DNA from: Amycolatopsis sp. CA-128772
GTDB lineage: Bacteria > Actinomycetota > Actinomycetes > Mycobacteriales > Pseudonocardiaceae
DNA length: 64,000 nt
Direction of reading: 5' to 3'
NCBI RefSeq assembly: GCF_002904295.1
Contig: NZ_PPHG01000078.1
Location: 122,761-186,760, forward strand
In this document: piece after piece, positions 50,116 through 57,903 of the stretch
How positions within the stretch are numbered: the first letter of the stretch is position 1
How the letters are laid out: each line of letters starts with the position of its first letter
Notes under the pieces: model-generated
What the model was told of the DNA's origin: nothing
What the model saw: only the letters and a program-made list of their open reading frames with translations
Databases searched by the model: none
Program-made: the position numbers and the translations under genes

Positions 50116-50928
50116 ATGTCCCCCTCAGCCGCGCTGGTACCGGTGTCGCCCCACGACACCGGGATCGCCGAGGCGGCCACGCTCTCCGGCCGCCTCACCT
50201 ACCTCTGCATGTGCCTGACGCTGTGCTGGGGCGTCCTCTCCGCCACCGGCTGGGTCCGCCGGTTCAGCGGCCAGGACGCCCTGCGCACCGGGCACGTGCT
50301 GCTCGCCGCGTTCACCCTCGCCACCGGCACCCTGCACGGGCTGACCCTCCTGTTCCTGGAGGACGACCCGTTCGGCGTCGCCGACCTGCTGCTGCCCTTC
50401 TACGACGGCACCCCGCGGCACGCGCTGGGCATCATCGGCCTCGAGCTCGTCATTGCCGTGTCGGTGACGGCGGGCCTGCGCCGGGGCGCCCGCGAAGGCC
50501 GCTGGCTGCGTTTCCACCAGGCCGGCTACCTCGCCGTCGGGCTGCTCGCCGTGCACGCGTGGCTCGGCGCGGTGTCGAGCGGGCACCTCGCCGTCGTCTG
50601 GCTCGCCGGCATCACGCTGCTCGTCCCGCCGGTGCTGCTGTCGGTCCTGCGCGTGCTGCCCGCGGCCGTGCTCGCGCGCGCCGGGCTGGTCACGCTGCCG
50701 CCGGCGGAGGCCGGTCCGGAACCGGCGGCCCTGCACGTCGACGTCGACAGCCAGCGCTGCCACGCCTACGGCGTCTGCCAGTCCGAGGCGCCGCAGGTCT
50801 TCCGGCTCGGCCTGGACGGGCAGCTCGCGTACGAGCGGCGGCCCGAGGCCCAGCTGGTCCCGGACGTCCAAGCCGCCGCGCGCGCCTGCCCCATGCGAGC
50901 CATCCACCTGTTGGGAGCGACCCGATGA
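50116..50928 (+). CDS. Membrane b-haem protein fused to [3Fe-4S] ferredoxin
   Basis: 270 residues from ATG 50116 with a perfect GGAGGT ribosome site. Five membrane helices are predicted (about residues 26-188). Two helices carry His pairs, H60/H74 and H134/H147, spaced 14 and 13, the bis-haem ligand spacing of ferric reductase/NADPH-oxidase proteins. From about residue 207 there is a small ferredoxin with C215-x5-C221 and C258-P (RCHAYGVC ... ACPMRAI), the three-Cys pattern of [3Fe-4S] ferredoxins that serve P450s. The fusion of both parts in one chain is unusual. The next gene, overlapping by ATGA, is its likely FAD reductase. Family call for the membrane part is inference from His spacing. 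Confidence 0.8.
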   Translation: MSPSAALVPVSPHDTGIAEAATLSGRLTYLCMCLTLCWGVLSATGWVRRFSGQDALRTGHVLLAAFTLATGTLHGLTLLFLEDDPFGVADLLLPFYDGTPRHALGIIGLELVIAVSVTAGLRRGAREGRWLRFHQAGYLAVGLLAVHAWLGAVSSGHLAVVWLAGITLLVPPVLLSVLRVLPAAVLARAGLVTLPPAEAGPEPAALHVDVDSQRCHAYGVCQSEAPQVFRLGLDGQLAYERRPEAQLVPDVQAAARACPMRAIHLLGATR

Positions 50929-52163
50929 GCGAACGCATCGTCATCGCCGGAGCCGGCCTGGCCGGCCTGCGCGCGGCCGAACGGCTGCGCGAGCTCGGGT
51001 TCGACGGCGAGGTCGTCGTCCTCGGCGCCGAGCCCGACATCGCCTACCACCGCCCGGCGCTGTCCAAGCAGCTGCTGACCGGCGCGGTCAGCCGGGCCGA
51101 CACGCTGCTCGCGGACCCGCTCGAAGTGGACGCCGAATGGCGGTTCGACACGCCGGTCACCGCGTTGTCGCCGAACCGGCAGGTCGTGCACCTGCGCGAC
51201 GAGGAACTCCGCTACGACGGCCTGGTCATCGCCACCGGCGTCGAACCCCGCCGGATGCCGGGCGCGCCGCACGGCCACCCGCGCGTGGTCGTCGTCCGCA
51301 CCCTCGCCGACACGATCGCGCTGCAGCGGGCGCTGGCCACCGCCCCCGGCCCGGTCGCCGTCGTCGGCGACGGCTTCATCGGCTGCGAAGTCGCCTCCAG
51401 CCTGCGGGAGATGAACCGGGACGTCGTCCTCTTCGGACGCGCGAGACCGCTGCTCGCCGACGTACTCGGCCCCGACATCGGCGACTGGCTCACCGCGCTG
51501 CACACCGCCCGCGGCGTCCAGCTCGAACTCGGCACCACCATCCGCCGCTGGCGGCCCGCGCCCACCCACGTCGGCCTCGAGTTCGCCGACGGCCGGGCGA
51601 TCGAGGTCGCCTGCGTCGTCGTCGCGGTGGGCAGCGTCCCGGCGGTGTCGTGGCTGCGCGGCGCCAAGCTCCCGCTCGACGACGGCGTCGTCTGCGGGCC
51701 GACCTGCCACGTCGTCGGCTCGTCGACGATCGTCGCCGCCGGCGACGTCGCCCGCTGGCCCAACCTCCGCTTCGACGCGACGCCGCACCGCGACGAGCAC
51801 TGGCTCAACGCCGTCGGGATGAGCCGCGCCGCGGCCCAGAACCTCCTGACCGGCCCGCAGGGGTCCCCGGCCTACACGCCGGTGCCGCGCTACTGGTCCG
51901 AGCAGCACGGCGTCCGCATCCAGGTCGCCGGCCGGCCCGGCCTGGCGACCGACACGGTGCTCCTGGAGTCGCCGGTGCCCGGCACCCGGCCGATCACCGG
52001 GTTCGTGCGCCACGGCCGGCTCGTCGGCCTGATCGGCCTCGACAGCCCGGCCGCGGTGCTCCACTGGACCGCCGAGCTCGCCCGCCAGCACCCGGTGCCC
52101 GCCGAACCGCCGCCGCCCGAGGTCCGGCCGCGTCACCACAGCGAGGCGGTGGCCGGGTACTGA
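50925..52163 (+). CDS. FAD-dependent ferredoxin reductase
   Basis: 412 residues. FAD motif GAGLAGLRAAERLRELG is at the N terminus, VIATGVEPRRMPG in the middle, a second nucleotide motif GDGFIGCEVASSLR (pyridine nucleotide), and VAAGDVARW (FAD). The C terminus has a reductase-like domain. It is a member of the rubredoxin/putidaredoxin-type reductase group. It should take electrons from NAD(P)H to the [3Fe-4S] ferredoxin of the gene before it (ATGA overlap). Only 13-15 bases after its stop the RNase P RNA begins. Confidence 0.93.
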   Translation: MSERIVIAGAGLAGLRAAERLRELGFDGEVVVLGAEPDIAYHRPALSKQLLTGAVSRADTLLADPLEVDAEWRFDTPVTALSPNRQVVHLRDEELRYDGLVIATGVEPRRMPGAPHGHPRVVVVRTLADTIALQRALATAPGPVAVVGDGFIGCEVASSLREMNRDVVLFGRARPLLADVLGPDIGDWLTALHTARGVQLELGTTIRRWRPAPTHVGLEFADGRAIEVACVVVAVGSVPAVSWLRGAKLPLDDGVVCGPTCHVVGSSTIVAAGDVARWPNLRFDATPHRDEHWLNAVGMSRAAAQNLLTGPQGSPAYTPVPRYWSEQHGVRIQVAGRPGLATDTVLLESPVPGTRPITGFVRHGRLVGLIGLDSPAAVLHWTAELARQHPVPAEPPPPEVRPRHHSEAVAGY

Positions 52164-52176
52164 GCTACCATCCAGC

Positions 52177-52578
52177 CTGCGGACGAGCTGGCAGGGCGGT
52201 CGCGAGCCGGGGCGACCCGGTCCGAGGAAAGTCCGGACTCCGCAGGGCAGGGTGGTTGCTAACGGCAACCCGGGGCGACCCGCGGGACAGTGCCACAGAA
52301 AACAGACCGCCCCCGCTTCCGGCGGGGGTAAGGGTGAAACGGTGGTGTAAGAGACCACCAGCACCCCGGGCGACCGGGGTGGCTAGGTAAACCCCACCCG
52401 GAGCAAGGCCAAGAGGGAGCGCGAGCTCCTGCGCAGGCGTTCGAGGACGGCCCGTCCGAGCCTGCGGGTAGGCCGCTGGAGCCTGCCGGCAACGGCAGGC
52501 CGAGATGGATGACCGCCGCCCCGCGAGCCGCAAGGCGACCGGGGAACAGGATCCGGCTTACATGCCAGCTCGTCCGCG
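52177..52578 (+). ncRNA. rnpB: RNase P RNA, bacterial type A
   Basis: The RNA is bracketed by GCGGACGAGCTGG (52179-52191) and its exact complement CCAGCTCGTCCGC (52565-52577), the P1 helix. Conserved core elements are present: GAGGAAAGTCCGGACTCC, GACAGTGCCACAGAAA, GGGTAAGGGTGAAACGGTG, GTAAGAGACCACCAG and GGCTAGGTAAACCCCACCC. It is the catalytic RNA that matures tRNA 5' ends. The 5' end lies about 14 bases after the reductase stop, so its promoter must be inside that gene or it is read through from the redox operon. A 21-bp repeat array starts 10 bases after the 3' end. Confidence 0.96.
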
Positions 52579-52586
52579 CCCAGCCC

Positions 52587-52775
52587 CGTACCCCGACGGT
52601 CGGCCGGCGTACCTGAACGGTCGGTTCGCGTACCCAGCCGGCCGGCTCGCGAACCGACCCTCCGGGTACGCCAGCCGACTCTCCGGGTACGCCAGCCGAC
52701 TCTCCGGGTACGCCAGCCGACTCTCCGGGTACGCGAGCCGACTGCCCGGGTACGTGAACCGGCTGTCCGGGTGCC
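52587..52775. repeat. Two-way array of 21-bp units after rnpB
   Basis: Nine consecutive 21-bp units. The first three (52587-52607, 52608-52628, 52629-52649; CGTACCCAGCCGGCCGGCTC type) are inverted copies of the next six (52650-52775; CCAGCCGACTCTCCGGGTAC type). Three of the six are identical. The array thus folds on itself, like the 4701-4838 array, which has the same unit length and two-way layout. It likely ends rnpB transcripts. Confidence 0.88.
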
Positions 52776-52821
52776 GATTTCGTGGTTCCCGCGGGTGGTT
52801 ACCCGGTAGTAGGGTGCGGTC

Positions 52822-53676
52822 ATGGCGGGTGACGAGCAGCGGTTCAAGTCGGCTTTCGATTCCTTGCACGCTTTCACGTACTTCGCGCCCGAGGTCGACG
52901 CCGCGCTCACCGGCGCCGGGCTGCGGCCGGGCCGGATGCCGTACTTCGCGAGCCGGTCCGCGGCCATGGGGGCGGTCGGTCCCGAGGTCGTCGCCGCCAC
53001 CTTCTACAACTTCAACCCCGACGTCGTCGCCCGCACGATCCCGCGGGCCTGGACCCTGGCCACGCCCGAGCAGGTCCTGCAGGCGCGGCTCGACGGCACC
53101 GACCAGGCGCTGACCCGGCTGCTCGGCGAGCACGTCAAGAGCGACGAAGTCGCCGAGGCGGCCGAACTCGCGCGCGAAGCCACGGCCGGCTGCCGCGGCG
53201 AAGGACGTCCGCTCTACGCGGGCCACGCCGGGCTGCCGTGGCCGGGCGAGCCGCACCTCGTCCTCTGGCACGCGATCACCCTGCTCCGCGAGTACCGCGG
53301 CGACGGCCACATCGCCGTCCTCGTCCTCGAAGGGCTCGGCGGCCTCGAAGCGCTCGTCACCCACAGCGCCACCGGACGCGGGTTCAACCTCGCCGCCGCG
53401 AAGCTCACCCGCGGCTGGAGCGACGAGCAGTGGGCCGCCGCCGAGAGCCGACTGACCGACCGCGGCGTCCTCGACGCCGAAGGCGCGCTCACCGACGCGG
53501 GCGCGGCAATGCGTGACCGGATCGAAGTCGCGACCGAGACGGCCGGGCGCGCCCCGTGGGATCACCTGGGCCCCGAGCGGACCGCCCGGCTCGAGGAGCT
53601 GTGCCGCGGCCTCAGCCGGCGCGTGCTCGAAGCCGGCGCCTTCCCGGACGGCGTCTTCGCGCTTGGGCGACCCTGA
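52822..53676 (+). CDS. SCO6745-family protein with C-terminal helix-turn-helix-like part
   Basis: 284 residues, ATG 52822. The start SLHAFTYFAPEVDAALTGAGL and the sequence SRSAAMGAVGPEVVAATFYNFNPDVVARTIPRAW match the actinobacterial SCO6745 family. The last third (WSDEQWAAAESRLTDRGVLD, then LTDAGAAMRDRIE) looks like a MarR-type winged helix tail. I know of no assigned function. It stands alone after the repeat array and is followed by a long gap. Confidence 0.75.
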   Translation: MAGDEQRFKSAFDSLHAFTYFAPEVDAALTGAGLRPGRMPYFASRSAAMGAVGPEVVAATFYNFNPDVVARTIPRAWTLATPEQVLQARLDGTDQALTRLLGEHVKSDEVAEAAELAREATAGCRGEGRPLYAGHAGLPWPGEPHLVLWHAITLLREYRGDGHIAVLVLEGLGGLEALVTHSATGRGFNLAAAKLTRGWSDEQWAAAESRLTDRGVLDAEGALTDAGAAMRDRIEVATETAGRAPWDHLGPERTARLEELCRGLSRRVLEAGAFPDGVFALGRP

Positions 53677-54131
53677 ATCCGGTCAAGATCACGCTATGTA
53701 GTGAAAAAGTTGTGAAGTTTCGGACACCCCGTGACGGACAGCACTCGGGGTCAAGATCGACATGCCCGCCGACCGGCCAACCGTTGTCACAGAGCGGACT
53801 CGGGGGAGGCGGCCGTTCGTGTCATGCAACACTGTTCCAGGCCGCACAACGGCCCGAGCGCAAGTACCCAGAGTGAGCAAATCCCGGGCAATGGGGTGAG
53901 TTCGTCAGCACACTGAGAAGTATGGGTGGCCGGGGTTCAACCCGAGGGCCCTTGCCGCGATGATGGTGGACGTGGAGATTTCGCGTGCCACCCGCACCAC
54001 GCCGGTTGACGAGCCAGCCGGTCTCTACGCTGCGCACTTTGACCACTACCCCTCGTAGCCCCCATGATGTTGTTCGAAGCACCGCCTGAGCCAGAACCGC
54101 GCGGCCCCCACCGCGCACCGGGAGTATCGCG
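53677..54131. other. 455-base gap before the secretion locus
   Basis: The longest non-coding stretch in the window, with lower GC content than the flanks. GGTCAAGATC occurs at 53681-53690 and again at 53749-53758. ACCCCG/CGGGGT (53726-53731 and 53746-53751) can form a short hairpin. A structured leader or a riboswitch for the secretion operon is possible, but I could not recognise one. Small ORFs here have no ribosome site or biased codons. The promoter of the secretion genes must be in this region. Confidence 0.5.
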
Positions 54132-54398
54132 ATGATGACCTTGACCACCCTCGACACGCTGGCCGCCGGAGAACTGGGCACGGGAAACGTGCGCCAGTGG
54201 CTGCTCGACAACGTCATCCCCCTGGTGCTGCTGGCCGTCGCGCTCCTGCTCCTGTGGCTGGGCGGCGGCAAGGGCGACAACGCCGGTGTCATGCGCCGGC
54301 TCGCCGGCGTGGTCATCGCGCTCGCCATCATCGGTCTCGCGGTCAGCGGCGCGGGCGTGAACGTGGGCCAGTGGATCGCCGGCCTGTTCACCGGCTGA
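54132..54398 (+). CDS. Small two-TM protein at the start of the secretion locus
   Basis: 88 residues from ATG 54132 (or 54135). Two membrane helices (VIPLVLLAVALLLLWLG and LAGVVIALAIIGLAVSGAG) with a short basic loop. The length and pattern resemble VirB2/TrbC-like pilin-type subunits or small accessory proteins of Tcp-type conjugation systems, but sequence is too simple to be sure. It is 10 bases before the next gene and begins the operon. Confidence 0.6.
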   Translation: MMTLTTLDTLAAGELGTGNVRQWLLDNVIPLVLLAVALLLLWLGGGKGDNAGVMRRLAGVVIALAIIGLAVSGAGVNVGQWIAGLFTG

Positions 54399-54408
54399 GG
54401 CGGCCCGC

Positions 54409-54945
54409 GTGCGCATCAGGACTGATGACGAGGTCTACCGGGTCGACGCCGTGTGGCTCGGCCCGCCGAAAGCGACTTTTCCCTGGAGGGCCCGGTACGT
54501 CGCCTGGCTCATCGGCATCCCGACGTTCTTCGTGGTCCTCGGCGTCGAACGCTGGGCCGGGTGGAGCTTCGGGTTCTTCTCGACGGCGTGGGGTTTCATC
54601 GCCACCATCGTGATCACCCGGCTGCTCACGGCCAAGATCAGCCACGAGCGCCCGCTCGGCGCCGTGGTCGCGATGGCGGGGCGCGAGCTCAACGCCCCCC
54701 GGGAGCGGACCACCGGCACGGGCGGCGCGGTCAGCGCCAGCCGGGTCCGGGTGCGGGCCGAGCGCCCGCTGCCGAAGCACCGCCGCAGGCGGCAGTACCA
54801 GCACCACGGCGGCCCGCCGGGTGTGGCTCAACCCGTGCCCCCGCCACCACCCTCAACGGGGGCGCTTCGCGCCACAGCGCCGGTTTACCAGAGAGCACCA
54901 CGAGCGCGCCGGAGCCGGGGCAACTCGGCTCGGGCCGGGAGGTAG
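54409..54945 (+). CDS. VirB3/TcpE-like two-TM secretion protein
   Basis: 178 residues from GTG 54409. Two close helices (YVAWLIGIPTFFVVLGV and FGFFSTAWGFIATIVITRLL) follow a short N-terminal segment that includes a VDAVWLGPPKATF. The remaining about 80 residues are basic and Pro-rich. Size, position directly before a VirB4-type ATPase and helix layout match TcpE/Orf17/PrgI-like proteins of Gram-positive type IV systems. Sequence similarity alone would not decide it. Confidence 0.6.
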   Translation: MRIRTDDEVYRVDAVWLGPPKATFPWRARYVAWLIGIPTFFVVLGVERWAGWSFGFFSTAWGFIATIVITRLLTAKISHERPLGAVVAMAGRELNAPRERTTGTGGAVSASRVRVRAERPLPKHRRRRQYQHHGGPPGVAQPVPPPPPSTGALRATAPVYQRAPRARRSRGNSARAGR

Positions 54946-54948
54946 TCG

Positions 54949-57903
54949 TTGTTCGGTCGCGGCGGTAGCCGAGGAAAACGGGGTCGGGACACCCACTCGG
55001 GCGCATGGCAACCGCCCGAGCAGGTCCGCGCGTCGCGGAACGGCTCGGGGAACAAGGCGCGCCTCCCCGGCGAGCAGGCCATCCCCGCCTACACCCCGTC
55101 GATCGCGGTGCGCAGCATCGACGGGCACCTGGTCCGCACCGGCGTCGAGGTCTACGCCTGGTACCGGCTGGCCCCGCAGCGCTGGTCGTTCCGCTCGGAC
55201 TCGCAGCGGCGCGACCTGATCGCGGCCATCGCCGGCCAGTACGCCGAGCTCCAGGGCCGCTGGCTGCACCTGCGCGTGACGAACCGCCCGTACCCGATCC
55301 GGATGTGGGCCGAGGCGCACGTCTACAACGCACACGGCCGTCCCAGCGACGTCCCGGGCGCGCTTTCCTTCGACGACTACCTGATCGGCGAGCAGCAGCA
55401 GCTGATGGGCCGCTCGATGGCCGAAAAAGAGGTCTACATCGGGGTCCAGGTGCAGACCCGGCGGATGGTCGACCGCGCGGTCGAACGCGCCGCGCCGGTG
55501 CTGCGCAAGATCCTGCCCGAGGCCGTCGACGCCGAGCTGACCGCGCTGGACTCCGAGGTCGAGCACCTCGACCAGGTCATCGGCAGCGCCGGGCTGGAAG
55601 GCCGTCCGGTGCACGCCGAGGAGATGTCCTGGCTGATGCACCGGTCCTGCTCGCTGGGCCTGCCCGCGCCGCGGAACATGCCCGCGGTGCCGGGTGCGGC
55701 CTGGGAGCCCGAAGACCTGGCCAGCTTCACCGACGCCGCCGACTACTACGCCGACCCGTACGCGCCGACGGTGACCGTCCGCGGCCGCACCGGCTCCAAC
55801 GCCGGCGTCTCGCGGCACCTGGCCGTCCTCACCGTCGGGCAGATGCACGGCCTGCAGATCCCCGAGGTCGACGACCCGTGGATCCAGCACGCCGACCGGC
55901 TGCCGGCCGCGGTCGAGGTGTCCGCGCGCATCTACGTCCGCCGCCCCGAAGAGGTCGCCACCGAGCTGCAGCGGCAGATGAACAAGGTCCGCTCGCAGGT
56001 CAAGCACTACACCGACGAGCACGAGCTCGAGCCGCCGCAGTCGCTGTCCCGCCAGGCCGGGCGCGTGCTGGAGATCGACGACGAGATGACGTCGGGCTTC
56101 ACCGCGCTCGCCACCCGTGTGCGGTCCTGGTGGCGGCTGGCGGTGTCCGGCCCGACCGAGCGCGACGCGCTGCGCCTGGCCCAGCAGCTGCTCGACCTGT
56201 ACAAGCCGAAGATCGCCATCGAGCACCCCGAGGCCCAGTACGCGATGGCCCGGGAGTTCATTCCCGGCGAGCCGCTGGCCTCGGCGGCGTACATGCGCCG
56301 CGGCTCGGTGGTCTGGGCGTCCTCGGCGGTCCCGACGGCGACCGCGGAGGTCGGCGACCGCCGCGGCATCCTGCTCGGCGAGACGTGCACGGCGACGCGG
56401 CGCCCGGTGGCCTGGGACCCGTGGATGGCCCAGGAGATCCGCGACGGCTCCGGCCTGACGGCCATGGTGGCGGGCCTGGGTGGTGGTAAGTCGTTCCTCG
56501 GCGGCGGCATCGTCTACAAGACGCTGCGCGCGGGCGCGAACTGGACGATCCTCGACCCGTCCGGCCCGCTGTCGCGGCTGTGCGACCTGCCGGAGCTGCG
56601 CCCGTACGCGCGCCCGATCAACCTGCTCAACGCCCAGCCGGGGATCCTGAACCCGTACCGCGTGGTCGCCGAGCCGCTCATCGAGCACTTCATGGACGAG
56701 GACGACCCCGAGCGGTCCTGGCGCCGCGAAAAAGCCCTCGCGGGTGCGACCCGCCGTCGCCTGGTGCTGGATGTGTTGACCGGTGTCCTGCCGTACGAGG
56801 TCTCCCGGATGGCGCAGACGCGGATCGTGCTGCTGCGCGCGGTCCGCGCCGTCGGCGGCCGGTTCGACGCGGATCCTGGCCAGGTAATCGATGCCCTGCG
56901 CCGGGATTCGAGCGAGCACCACGAGCACGCGGGCGTCGTCGCGGACTTCCTCGACGAGATGCGCGAGCGGATGGCGCTGCTGATCCCGGAGACGGACGCG
57001 GACCCGTATTCCGAGACGCGCGACGACCGCCTCACGGTGCTGACGATGGCGGGCCTGACCCTGCCGAAGGACGGCGTCCCCCGCGAGTACTGGACGGACG
57101 CGGAGTCCCTCGGCGTCGAGATGCTGAACCTGGCGGCGTGGCTGACCCAGCGGTCGGTGTACGAAAAGCCGAAGGAGATGCGCAAGGGCGTCTGGATCGA
57201 CGAGGCGTTCTTCCTGTCCGAGGTCCCGACCGGCCGCGTGCTGATGAACCGCTTCGCGCGTGACTCGCGCAAGTGGAACGTCCGGGTGCTGCTGTCGTCC
57301 CAGATCCCGGCGGACTTCCTGAAGATCCAGGGTTTCGTGGCCCTGCTGGACTCGGTGTTCGTGGGCCGCCTGGACGACGACGACGCCCAGGCGGACGCCC
57401 TCCGGCTCCTGAAGGTGCCGGTCGGCGTCGGGTACGAGCAGGTCGTCGCGGCGCTGGGCCGTCGTCCCGGTTCCCAGCAGCGCGGCCTGGAGCGCGACAT
57501 CGAACCCCGCCAGTTCATCTTCGGCGACGGAGCCGGGGGCGTGGAGCGCATCCGCGTCGACTTCTCGGGCCCGCACCTTGACCACCTCCGGGCGGTCATG
57601 GACACGACCCCGGGTTCGAAGGACGCGGCACCATCACGGCGCCCGGGCAACGAACTGGCGCTGCCACCGGAGGAGAAGAAGCCGTACGTCGCGGTCCCGC
57701 CGGAGGAGGACATCGAGCTGGAGCAGGACTTCGAGCTGGCGGCGGAACTGGAGGTCGGCTTGGCCGACGACAACCTCCTGGGAGCGCCGGACCCCCTGGC
57801 ATCGGAAACGGGCGAGGTGGAGGGCGGCGTCCAGCCGTCCAACGGGCAGCAGCAACACGCCCGCACCGGCGGAAAGGGCGGCACCGGCCGGGACGCCGCA
57901 TGA
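54949..57903 (+). CDS. VirB4/TcpF-like conjugation ATPase
   Basis: 984 residues from TTG 54949, three bases after the previous stop and after a GGGAGG ribosome site. The N-terminal half is the VirB4-type family domain (RLAPQRWSFRSDSQRRDLI and the like). Walker A is GLGGGKSFLGGG (about residues 508-519) and Walker B VWIDEAFFLSE (about 748-758), followed by RFARDSRKWNVRVLLSSQIP. The C terminus is acidic. VirB4 ATPases energise assembly of type IV secretion channels; the closest layout is Tn916 Orf16/pCW3 TcpF. Overlaps the next gene by ATGA. Confidence 0.88.
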   Translation: MFGRGGSRGKRGRDTHSGAWQPPEQVRASRNGSGNKARLPGEQAIPAYTPSIAVRSIDGHLVRTGVEVYAWYRLAPQRWSFRSDSQRRDLIAAIAGQYAELQGRWLHLRVTNRPYPIRMWAEAHVYNAHGRPSDVPGALSFDDYLIGEQQQLMGRSMAEKEVYIGVQVQTRRMVDRAVERAAPVLRKILPEAVDAELTALDSEVEHLDQVIGSAGLEGRPVHAEEMSWLMHRSCSLGLPAPRNMPAVPGAAWEPEDLASFTDAADYYADPYAPTVTVRGRTGSNAGVSRHLAVLTVGQMHGLQIPEVDDPWIQHADRLPAAVEVSARIYVRRPEEVATELQRQMNKVRSQVKHYTDEHELEPPQSLSRQAGRVLEIDDEMTSGFTALATRVRSWWRLAVSGPTERDALRLAQQLLDLYKPKIAIEHPEAQYAMAREFIPGEPLASAAYMRRGSVVWASSAVPTATAEVGDRRGILLGETCTATRRPVAWDPWMAQEIRDGSGLTAMVAGLGGGKSFLGGGIVYKTLRAGANWTILDPSGPLSRLCDLPELRPYARPINLLNAQPGILNPYRVVAEPLIEHFMDEDDPERSWRREKALAGATRRRLVLDVLTGVLPYEVSRMAQTRIVLLRAVRAVGGRFDADPGQVIDALRRDSSEHHEHAGVVADFLDEMRERMALLIPETDADPYSETRDDRLTVLTMAGLTLPKDGVPREYWTDAESLGVEMLNLAAWLTQRSVYEKPKEMRKGVWIDEAFFLSEVPTGRVLMNRFARDSRKWNVRVLLSSQIPADFLKIQGFVALLDSVFVGRLDDDDAQADALRLLKVPVGVGYEQVVAALGRRPGSQQRGLERDIEPRQFIFGDGAGGVERIRVDFSGPHLDHLRAVMDTTPGSKDAAPSRRPGNELALPPEEKKPYVAVPPEEDIELEQDFELAAELEVGLADDNLLGAPDPLASETGEVEGGVQPSNGQQQHARTGGKGGTGRDAA

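Noticed and set aside
53731..53916. 61-codon ORF in the gap before the secretion locus
   Set aside because: No ribosome site, no GC3 bias and a composition unlike nearby proteins.
53677..54131. c-di-AMP (ydaO-type) riboswitch ahead of the secretion locus
   Set aside because: Considered because a wall hydrolase is in the operon, but I could not find the conserved core, so I only report the gap.
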